64,000 nt of DNA, taken from positions 17,889,599 to 17,953,598 of the forward strand of contig OX393562.1 in assembly GCA_947652115.1 (NCBI GenBank), in the 5' to 3' direction. Of the stretch, positions 10,001 through 22,000 are shown one piece after another. The stretch is from Blastomussa wellsi. Taxonomy: Eukaryota > Cnidaria > Anthozoa > Scleractinia > Plerogyridae. The translations under genes and the position numbers were made by a program. The notes beneath the pieces are model-generated. The model did not search any database. It saw only the letters and a program-made list of their open reading frames with translations, and was not told the DNA's origin. Each line of letters begins with the position of its first letter. Within the stretch, counting starts at the first letter, position 1.

Positions 10001-13000
10001 ATAATACTCTTTGTTTGTCCCCCCAAACTTGCAATGGTCCCAAGAGAAAACGAACGAACGAGTTCCTCTTGAATGATTGTCAACGCAGCTCTCAGGGGCT
10101 TGAGATTTAACCACCACAGTGCAAATTGTTGCAGCACACCTACCGTGTGTGTGTTGTTGTACCGCCTATCCTCCTCCTCGTCTTCTGTGTGGAAGTCTGG
10201 ACTTGGACTGCACCCTCTCTTGAGCTGTGCCATGATCTTTTCACGCTCCATCCGTCCCGCGGGATCGTCGTACGTGATGGTATCACTTTGTGAGTGTTCA
10301 CTGTCATCGGTAATTGGCATACGGGATTTGACCCGTGAGGTTGAATTGTTTTCGTCACCTTCAGTAGCCTTCAAAAACGCAGAAGAAACATTTTGATAGC
10401 TAAGAAGGGGCTTGACCGCCAAATGTCCTTATTCCTAAGGAAGAGGTTCTTCAAAGGGACAAAGAGGAACGAGGAGAACTGGGGCAAGACAAAAGGTAGA
10501 GATAAAGTGTGTAAGGGGAAATTGTACCCACCTTCGAACTAATACGTAATCGCAGCCTTGATGACGTGCGTCTCGTAGCCAATGAAATCTCAGCAGCTGT
10601 ATTCCCTGACGCATTATGGGAAACATTGCTCGAGTTAGTTGATGACGTATGTCGCCTGCTTCGACGTCTTCCCTTTGCCTGTTAACAAAGACATCTTTAG
10701 CTGTCGTTTTATAACTTCCTGGCAAATATTTTGTTGATATTCCATTAGTAATAGATCAGATACTGAGTTACACACAACTCGATCGCCTCTTGTTTGAAGT
10801 CTAATTGATAATTAGTAAAAATCTACTATTATACTAATGCAAATGCCGCAATGTGATTGGCTGAGGTACTGCACACTATCAGCCATTAGAGTGCAGTGGT
10901 TGAAGATCGTCTTCAAAATGGCGACGTCTTCGCGCTTTAGCGAAGTTTCTCAGTAAGATTTAGAACTTTTTAACCGACACACGATTAGTTTATTATGATT
11001 TTTACTAAAACAATTAGATTATTCGCTATCGATTTCTACGAGGTGATAGTTGATGAGGCCGGACCTCATAGAAATCTCGAGCTCATAATTTAATTGTTAA
11101 ATCGAAACGAACGGTTTTGCTATCAACCAAATAAAACTCTCTCCTCCACGGGCCGTTTTCTAAACTGTCTTCTCAAACTCATTAATAATTCATCGAGTTA
11201 AAACAAAGAAAATCATAACCGTGAAGGAGGTTTTGATACCCGATCTTAATTAGCATAGATTTTGACGATTTTATTTCTCCGTTTACTCCTTGGTTTTTGT
11301 TTCGATTGAGAAGATATATCAAACACTCGAGACAGTGTTTCATCGGCTATCCAAACACCTCGAAGTTCATTAAAAATACTCCGCTGCGCGTCGTATTTTC
11401 AACTCTCTTCTCGGTGTTTGGATATCCCGATGAAACACTGTCTCTCGTGTTTGATATATTACATGAAGTTCGCTAAATTCTCGCGGATCGGTCCATTTAG
11501 TTTTTTCCCCGTGCGTGCAAGACACGACGGCTTTATTACCGTTTACCTCGGATTCTCCAAAAGTAGCGTTTGAATAATTTTTACACAGTGTTACCACACA
11601 GCGTAGCTAATGTTGTCGAGAAAGGCTATACTGGGAAAAAAATGAGCTGTAAATCATTTTTAACTTTGCACGCGCGGAATGGCGACAGCATCGTTCCCTA
11701 AGAATTGAAAGTAAGCTCCAATTTGGTGTACCACTTTCGGGAGCTGTTTAGTCCGGACCAAACTAGAGTAGACAAAAACAAATAACAACAATGAACAAAA
11801 ATTACTTTAAAAGAATTCCAGACAAAGGAATCCGAGTTGAAAATGTTTTGTAAAAAAATTGCTGCAATGATCCACGAAGAACCGGAGCGCGCGCGCTTCC
11901 AGGATTGACTATCGATTGATACATGGAGGTGGTATGTACGTATAAACGGCTAGCATAAAAAAACATACAAAGAAAAGCTATTTTATAAAACAAATATCAA
12001 TCATTTTATCGGCGTTTCCAGTCCTGGGGAAAATTCGAATGCAATTATCTGCTTGAATGTTCTTCGAAGTTGCGCGCGCCCTTCGTCACAACCGAGAATT
12101 TTACAACGTCATGGATGTCACCAAGACAACTAAAACACTTCGTTTTAGCAAAGCTCAGTGCTTAGTGCAAAGGACTTTTCGAGAGAAAGAAAACAAAAAC
12201 GTTTCGTTGTACGACATGTGTGGGTCTCTACTATCAAAATTCAGATTTAGTAATCGCGTTGCCCCCGTGGACGAATCAGCTTTCAAAGAACCGAAACGGA
12301 TTCGGGGCAAAACAAAACTTGCAGAGGAGACTGCATCAATCTGCGAGTACAGTCCAGTTAACAAGCCATCAAGCAGCGACCTGGGAAAGAAGGAGATGTC
12401 AGATGCGGCGTCAATGGGGAATTTAAAAGATGATTCAGAGGAGGGAAGCTTCGCAAACAAAACTGGCGAACTTTCAGAATTGTCGCCTGGAAATGAAATT
12501 GAGGCCGAGGCCAGGGCTATGGACAGTGCAGTAGCGATTCTGTCCGCGCAAAGATCAACAGATTCAAGTGACCGAAAGGTGCGGGCGATGCAGAGTGCCA
12601 GAGAAATCTTGGAAGCTCAGATGGAAAGCGGACCTTCAAGTTCTTCTACCATCGCTTCACAGCCGGTGAGCTCCACGCGATCAGTGCTCATGGGTGTAAC
12701 CTCAAACGCCATTGCTTTTGAAGTCCTTGTTGGTCACAGGGAAACAGTTCGCCCGTCCGCTAGGGTTCCACGGCGCCTGTGTAAGCTGGAGAGTCTGCCA
12801 ATGCCATCTACAAAGCAAATGAACGCCAAACTTCTGGCTGCCGAGGAGCGAAAACTCAGAGAACTGGAGAACATCCGAGCGCGCGCATCCAGCCGAGCAG
12901 GAGGTAACAGGCCACACCCAGCAGAGGCTGCTTCCAAGGCTACTGCCCAGAAAATTGCCTCTAAACAGGCGGCCGCCGAGAAGAATAGAAATGAGGTGAT

Positions 13001-16000
13001 CGCTAAGAAGAAGCAGTCCGGGAGTAAATCTTCCAGAAAAAGGAACAAGATTGCCGCTGCACAGGCTGTCGCCAGAGCAGAACTACAGTCTACCATTGGA
13101 CAGAAAATGGAGAAAGCCGTGCTAAGAAAGGCGGAGAAAAAATACGAGCGACAATGCCAGAGGAACCTGCGAGAGGAGCGCGCTAGGAAGGTCAGAGAAA
13201 ACGTAAGTAGCTAGTTTCAACACGTTAATTTTCCGGTTACTGAAGGTAATTTCCGTGTCTCTCCTTTCTTCTTTGAACCGCCAGATTGCACACATGCTCA
13301 GGGAGGAAGAGAAAGAAGTCCTTGCCGATCTTCAGGAACTGGAGGCAGATCAGGCTTACTGCGCGTCTGACAGCGATGAATCATGGGGAGGCAATGATGA
13401 GACTGTGGTCTACGAGTGGGAAGATTTCTTCAATAAGTAACTGCAGCAAATTGCAAAACACTGTCAGTGGGATTTCGCCCAACTGATGGCTACTCTCTTC
13501 GAATGGCAGATAATTTACGGACTTTTAAGAACAGTTTAATGCATAGTACAAAGAGTGGAAAAGTGGAACATTTCAAAGGAAACTCCCAAAACCATGTCTG
13601 AAAACGTGGGAAATACTTTGGGAGCTGTCCAACTGATGATATCTACTCTCTTCGTGTGATGATACAAAGAGTGGAAAAGTGAAGAATTTCAAAGAAATCC
13701 AAAGCAAATTTGTCTAAAAACGTAGGAAATGTGTTGGAAAGGGTTTTTCGCCTACACATAAACTGACCAGAGTTCTCATAAGCGTACAAAAGAGGCAGGA
13801 AGGAGCCATGACGCCTACAAGCCGATGTTATCTCCTTTTAGCTGCTCTTTGTCAACGTTTGAAAGAATTTACTCTGTAGTGAAACTGCCTCCCCGAAAAA
13901 AAGCACTCTGAAATTTAGTAAAGTAAATTTTACCCCTACTGAATTCCCACCCCCTCCTAACCTGCGATCAGGCGTTCTTATGTTTTGAGGCGAGAAGACG
14001 AAATAATTGTTTTTTTCTTCCTCCCGCCGCGAAAATAAAAACGCCCCCCTCCCCTCCCCAACCCTCTTTTTCAGTTCCTCTTCTAATTCAGCACTTTTTC
14101 TCATACATGAGGGTATACCAAGCTCCTTCCCTTGTAATAAACCCTATATCCTTCCAAATTTAATGAGTCTCCCCTCCCATGCAATAAACCCCATCCCTTC
14201 CCTAAAGCACCTCCCCGTTCTGACAAATCCCTCTCCTGAGGGCTATATATCGGAAATACAGTAGCTAACTTGTCTGGAAATCATGTCTATTGTTATTTTA
14301 TTTTATTATATTAAAACACTAAATGTAACAACGAGTGGAAATCATGTATCAATATGTTCACATACTGTAAATAAATTCTTTGTAACCTTGACGAGTGTTG
14401 TTGTATTGTCCGTGATGCAGTATTAAAGCCACCTAACTTCCATGTGCATGTGATGTTTTTGAACCAGTAAAACAAGTAACTTTTTAACATGAGATTGATT
14501 GGTTGTCAAGTTGAGTCCACACTGGAACTTGTACAACGTTGTGTTTCTCTATTCAAATTAAGAAATAAAAGATAGAACGCCACACCTCCACAGTACGGGC
14601 AGTTGACTTGGACCAAAAGCAACCAAGATTAATATAAACTCTACCTCTATAATGCAGAAACCTCTACATACGGGCAGCTGACTTGGTCCCAAAGAAATCA
14701 AGATTAATATAAACTCTACCTCTATAATGCAGAAACCTCTACATACGGGCAGCTGACTTGGTCCCAAAGAAATCAAGATTAACATAAACTCTACCTCTAT
14801 AATGCAGAAACCTCTACATACGGGCAGCTGACTTGGACCCAAAGAAATCAAGATTAATATAAACTCTACCTCTATAATGCAGAAACCTCTACATACGGGC
14901 AGCTGACTTGGTCCCAAAGAAATCAAGATTAATATAAACTCTACCTCTATAATGCAGAAACCTCTACATACGGGCAGCTGACTTGGTCCCAAAGAAATCA
15001 AGATTAATATAAACTCTACCTCTATAATGCAGACAGCTCCACAATACAGACAGTTGAATTGGTCCCCAGGGTTCTCAATAAGTTTTGGAGTAGACGGCTT
15101 CAAAAGAATAGTAGGCGGCAAGAGAAACGAGTGCCGTAGGCATGAGCCTCTAGGGGGGTCTGGGAAACCCCAAAAGATAGGGATAGCTGGTGTTTGCCGA
15201 TCGCCATCACCGGCTGTTTTCTCGCCTTCATCTTCCTGACTTTCCGTTCTTCGTGATTTACAGAAATATCGATCGATTCCAGGCTGGCTTATAGTGGGTT
15301 TTCTTTTGCTCATGGGTACTTGATAATTAATTACACACTAGGAATTCTCGCCTTGTTCACGCCAAACGCCACGCCGAACTTATTGACAACAGATATCGGT
15401 CAGCGGAATTTCACAAAAGGTAGGAGCCGCGCATTGCATAACACGTTTTGCTGCTGGAAATGGCTTCCAAGTTTACACTCGGTCGATTCACGCTTATCTA
15501 AATGTAGATGCAAAATAAGGAGGTAATACACCCAAAAGCAAGTATGTTTATTTCAGCAGGTAAAGTTTTAAATACAGATTTAAATTTATTTTGCTTTGTG
15601 TCATTGTTTATAGCAAGCGTATCTCCGAAAAGTAGGCGGCTCTAAATTAAAAGTAGCCGGTTTTTTAGCCGGCTGCCGGCACTTAATGAGAACCCTGGGT
15701 CCCAAAGCAACCAAGATAAATATAAACTCTAACTCTATAAAGCAGACACCTCCACAATACAGACAGTTGAATTGGTCCCAAATGGACCAAGATTAATATA
15801 AACTCTACCTCTCAATATAGACACCTACATAATACAGACAATCTTCCCTGCTCCGTTGGTGTCCATATTAATGAGGTTCATCTGTAAAATGTGTCAAGTC
15901 ATTTCATGCAATGCAATCTCTAACTGGAAAAAATATCGGTACATCAACATAGAAATGGCATCAAGGGAAAAGTTCTCGGAAAAAATCCGAGTTCCAGATG

Positions 16001-18981
16001 GGATTTCAACCCACGACCCTCCGTGATCTAGTCAGATACTCTAACCACTGAGCTACTGGAGATTTTAGGTACCTTGGTAGCATCCATGATTGCTTCTAAC
16101 TGTCGTTTGAAATCCTCCCTAGCTTCTAGAGACTCTAATGTTGCTGGTCCCATTTGAAGATCTTGTTGAGCTTGTTCCTCAACTGCCACACCCTGTTCAG
16201 CCCCAGCTGACTCAACTGACCCATTGCTTGTCTTAGTTGGCTTCTCTGAGCTGTTTTGATCACTTGAACCACTCATTTTTTCTAAAGGTGACTTTCGCTT
16301 CTTTTGAGGAGATATCTCTATTTCCAGTGTTGCCTGAAAAAAAATTAAATAAAAATTAAAAACAATGTAACACCTTGAACGTTTTTGCCATACATGGCAG
16401 TTCCATGTTTGGTATAAAGTACAGTGTACTTGCAATAGAGAAAGATGACAAGAAGCACTGATGCTCCCCCTAGATGGGACACTAGTCCATTGCAGGTTCC
16501 TCAAGAATTTTGTTAAGCATTTCTGGAATGCATTATTATTCTCAGAGAGCACAGAGCAACATACTGCAAGAGAAAGGGTCTTGCCAAAACAAATAACAAA
16601 CAAGCAAACAAAATAGATGAATTAATCCCAGTCAGTACAGCAGTCTAGTCTGGGTCTAAACATGCTAACCAGGTCACTGTACACTGTACAGAAAAGTTAA
16701 AAGGTAAAGAATACATACAGGCCTAGTGGCCCATTTGACCAGAGCTTATCCTGGTTTCTGTAGCATGAAGCGACTATGGAATATTTCTTCCCCCCCCCCC
16801 TCCCCTCCAGGTTGGGATGCTAGTCCATCACAGGATTTTCACCAGCATTAATGTTGCAGGTACTCATTTACATTTGTATACACCTGGCTGGCATTACAAG
16901 AGTTTAGTGTTTTGCCTAAGAACAAAACACAGTTACCCAGGCAGGTCTCCAACACAGAGTCCAGCACACAAACTATTAAGCTGCCACGCTTCCCACAGGC
17001 CATTGTTCCAGGCAAGATATAGGCTACACTGCATGGAGCTTATCCTGGTTTCCATAGGATGAAGCAAATGGGAGTAATTTCTACTCACTTTTGGCATATG
17101 GGAAACTTTTGCCGTGGGCTGGGGGGGGGGGGGGTGAACCATTTGCCCCAAAAATTATCCCAAATTTATCTTTGGCTGCCCAAAAAATCGGAGTTGCCTA
17201 AAATTTGGGGGACTGCAGCCCCCTTCCCCCCCTCCCTCTGGCCTGTATCCTGTATGCCTATGCCAGCAGTAAATTATCCAGTACCTATTTATACATCTGG
17301 GTGAAGAGAGGCACTATGAGAGTGAAGCGTCGTGCCCAAGCACACAACGCAGGGCCTCGGCTGAGGCTTGAACCTGGACCATTCGATCCAGAATCCATTT
17401 GATCCAGAGTCCAGCAGGCTAACCATTAGGCCACTGCGCCACTGATACACTACACATGAACATGCATGGTACTCACTGCTTTGAATGATCTTGTCACCCG
17501 TCTTCCTGTTGTTACTACAGGGAGACTCAGTTTAGGATTGAAGGTGTGTGGATACATGCTCTCATCAACTCTTTCATTTTTCTCTTGACAGATGTACAGC
17601 CAGTGAGGGGATACAATGTGAATCCCTCGATCCTTAGCTTGGGTGTATTCCTTGGTTTTATCATTGGTTGAACCCTGATAATATCACAATCATTGTAAGT
17701 TCATTCAGAGAAAAAGAACACTTTTCTGTAGGGAATTTCAAATGGAACTGCAAAACAATTTTAAAAGTACATGTAATGTTTGTCAACTTAATACCGGTAA
17801 GTATTTTTATTTTACCAATGTAAATAAAAAAACTCCAGAGCTATAAGTGCACTAAATAATGACAAAATAATATCACGATAAAATATGACATGCATTAAAT
17901 GGAAACTTGATGGGGATAGATTCTTTGGTGAATGGTACAAGATTATTCCAGCTGAAGAGATACTTGAGCAACATCTTAACATTAACACTTTCTATCTTTT
18001 GTAATCTTCGAGTTTCTTAGACTGCCTTGAATGGCACTTAAAGGTTAGCTAACAACAAGAAAACTTCACAAAAAGCATTATTGCTCTCTTGCTCTATATC
18101 ACCTGGTGGATAAGATGAGTGCAGGAATCATCACAGAGCCATCGATAATCGGCACCAAGAGATGATGCCAACGTGAACAGTTCTGTTTGCTGTGGAGCCA
18201 ACTTTTTACTCACAGATAAAATAATGCCAGCTAGAATTCCTTGCTGAGGAGACCCTCCCTATAAGAACAATCAACATAACAACAACCTGTTGGTTACATG
18301 TACAGTGCATTTTTTGTTTTATGACTTGGACTAACTACAGCAGTAATAACAACAACACCAAATATTAGGAGATCAGTCATCTCAAAAATCAACCTAGAAA
18401 ACAATCAACATGGAAAGTAATACTCCATTCAACAGAAGAGATTGAAAGCTTCATATCTCAAGTAATTTTCACCTTTTCCCTTATATTTAAAGTTGTTTAT
18501 TTGAAACACCTTGTATTCATGTTTCAGTACCAGATTTTTTTGTGTGTGTACCAGTTATAAAATTTGTGCAAGGGAGCGGACTTAATCTGGGAGCTGGCTG
18601 TCAAAAGCGAAGCTCCAGGATATCACAGGTACATGTAGCTTGCCTCCACTTAGTGAGGCAGTTGTTAATGATAATATTTAATAGAACAAACTCTGTTTAC
18701 AGACATGCACCCTTGCAACATGCATTACAACTAGCCAGTTATCCTACGACAGATGTGCATACCTCATTTTCGTGGTGTATATCATCCATATAATTTGGTT
18801 TTATCAACTGGGTTGATAATGTCAATTGGCCACCGTAAAGAGATTCAAGAGCTGACGTTTCGAGCGTTAGCCCTTAGTCAGAGCGAAGGGCTAACGCTCG
18901 AAACGTCAGCTCTTGAATCTCTTTACGGTGGCCAATTCACATTATCAACCCAGTTGATAAAACCAAATTATATTGTTATAC

Positions 18982-19026
<45 letters not shown>

Positions 19027-22000
19027 CTGTATCATCCATAGCTGCGTCATCATCATCACAATCTTTTTCTTCACCTTCCCTTGTGGGTGGAGCAACAGTC
19101 CCAATTTTTTGAAGAGTCTGCTTGATGTTCTCGACAAAAACGTCATCCAAAGGAAAGCTGTTCCTACTGGCACGACTCTTTCTGCTTCTTCTAAGACTGT
19201 GACAGGCAGGCGAAGCCAACTCTTCCATCACATCAGTTAAGTCATATACCGGTCTGAAAAGACGAATGTCAATGGATGGCCTCCTGCCTGGCTGATTCTG
19301 TGGAGTCTCTTGATTGCCAGTCACCCTGTTCATATTTTCAACTTGCATGGAAAATATAGCATCACTTCTTTCCAATTCAATTTCCTCTTGAGCTGATTTC
19401 ACATTTACTTCCTGAGCAACTTCTTTAATACTCGACTCATCTGTTTTTGGGTTCTCTAATGGACCAGTGTCAATGTTATCTATTTCAATCACTTTGCTTT
19501 TGTCAACTGGATACTTATCTATGGGAACCAAGGTGCCATTTGTGGCGCATGCAAACAGCCATTCCCTACTAACCACAGGAATATTCCACTTCACAGCTGC
19601 TTTGTATTTGTTTCCATCTGGATCTCGGCACAGGAGATGAGTGCTTGCCTGATAGTTATTGCTTGCCTTACGAACAAAGTACTCTTGACAATGGGCACCT
19701 GGAAATACAGAATTAGTTTTAAATGTGACTCTTTAAAACAAATCATTTTTGACTGTCATTACAACACGTGATCCTGACATTCTTAGACAAAAAACAAAAC
19801 GTGACAACTCACAGCAACAAATATGAATAAAATCAACAATTGTACATCACATAGGTTCTGAATAATTCAGCATAGTGACACCAAGAGTGTGAGAAAACTA
19901 TGCATTGCTTCAGATTAATTATACATGTACAACCCAAGCATAACCCTGTAGAATTCAGAAAACGAATGATGAATTAACTAGTTTTTCTTTCCCACACAAT
20001 TACTGTACAAGTTGACAGAGTTAAAAGCAGTAAATATTGTCAATCTATAATTCTATTTTCATACATCACAAAGACAAAACTGTACATCGGTTGCATTTGT
20101 GCATTAAAAATTATCACAAAATGTTTGAGGAATTGCATGCACTATAAAGCATGTGGCTTACGACCCATGCTTATAACTCAGCTATATGCACTCCACGGCC
20201 TTATGTGCTGTTCTACATGAAGAGGATTAAGTAAGGAAGTACATACACTCCTGTACATTTTTCAGTTCTTTAGGAAGTTCTAAGATCTCTTCATACTGTA
20301 TTTGCATGTCTTGGTTAGTTTGAGTTCATTATATAACTCCATAGAACACGTGGCTTACATCTCTCTCATGTTCTTAAAACTTCCAGTGTGCTAATAAATT
20401 AGCCAATCATGCAACACTGGGGTGTTTGTCATTTCTTTTGGAAATTCTAAATCTCTTCCTTTGTGCATGTCTTCCATACTCTATGTAGCCAAAATATATT
20501 CAAGGATGGAAACTCAACAAAGTGAAAGCTACGAAAACAACACAGAATCAAACTTGAAATAACATTAACAATAATTGGCTTGACCAACCCAGCAGTTCAG
20601 CTAGTTGATACATGTGATCTCTCTCCACCCCTGTGAACTGGCTGATTGACAATACACTTTCCTTGAGAGGTTGGCTTCCTGCTGGGATGCTGAATGGCTT
20701 GAAGAGAAAGCTGTCATCTAGTGCCAGAAGATGGCCACATTCCAAGCTATGTTCCAACCAGCAAAATGTTACCTACAGTAAGAAAAAAATGTTAATTAAA
20801 ATTCAATAATGATTTATTATTGTTCGTTAAAAAACTCATTAATAATTCATAAAGGAAATACAAAAGTTTAATGACTGTCTTTATATCTACAGTACCGCTC
20901 AAATGTAAGTTACCACCGTCTCACGAGAAACGATACTCGTATCGCGAGAAACGAGACTCGTATCGAGAGAAACGAGACTCGTATCGCAGGAAACGAGAAC
21001 TGTCGCTCGAGAAATTTCTCGTTTCTCGCGAGTGCACTGCAAGTACCACTTGACGTTTTTTTGGAGAAAAAAAAATGAACTGCTTCTGTGTAAACAGTAG
21101 TTCGCGTGCATTGAAAAAATCGTTCAGCGAGCATGTATTGTTGGCTTATTTATTGGCTACTTTCAACCAGCTGTTTATTTGACGTTTGGCTTGAATCTTG
21201 GTTTCTCTTTATGTAGATAAGAATTATTTTCATCAGATGAAAAGTCAATTCCAAATTTCATGTTTGGTTTTTTGGCGGAAGGGAAAGTCTGGAAACACAA
21301 CACGTTGAACATGTGCATTCTGGCCCAGCAAATTCCCGGAAAAGAACTCGATAATTTCAACTTCTTTTATTTTGATTTTTGCATTATTCAATCGGTGTGG
21401 AAACAAAAAATATGCAGAAATCCGCTGAGTATATATGCCTTTCAAATATAATAAATGTAGACAAGATTCTTTGATTCAGGGGAAAGCGAGCAAGAAAGGT
21501 CAAGAAAGCATGACAAAAGCGTGACGCATTGGCCTGTCACAAGTTTTATTTACTTGCGTCTACACGTACGCTGCTGGAGTCTTGAAAGTTGTTCGTAAAA
21601 CCTTGGGATTTCATTTTGCATTTAAGATAAATTCTAACCACACGGCAAGTTTCGAATCAAAAGTTTTCTTGAGTTCGCTCGCACGCAAACATGCCAACAT
21701 GCAAATTCAATGCGTTGTCTGTCGTGAAGTAAAAACATCCCATGCAGTTTTGCGTAAGCACTTTTACCGTGTCTCTATTTTCGATTTTTGAAATTGTTTT
21801 CATTCAAGTTCTGCATTTCAGATGAGAGCAATAAAGTTTAGCAACGCGTCAAGTTTCAATTCAATCGCTCGCATGTAAACAAGCCAATTCAGTGCACTGT
21901 CTATCAGCTCAAATGTAAACTGAAAGGTTTATTGCAAACCAAACATTGTTAAATCAGCAATCTTTCGACACAGACTAAATCTTACAACTTACTAAACAAA

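Noticed and set aside
9729..10043. A minus-strand 104-codon gene
   Set aside because: It overlaps the TOPBP1 intron beside the exon ending at 10144 and shows no domain; it is intron read-through.
14558..15313. A 251-codon repetitive protein gene
   Set aside because: The start lies in a hAT-like element and the body in a minisatellite outside it; the frame is open only because the unit is 75 bp.
20930..21040. CRISPR-like array
   Set aside because: The repeats are short, palindromic and lack unique spacers; they are subterminal repeats of a transposon in an animal genome.
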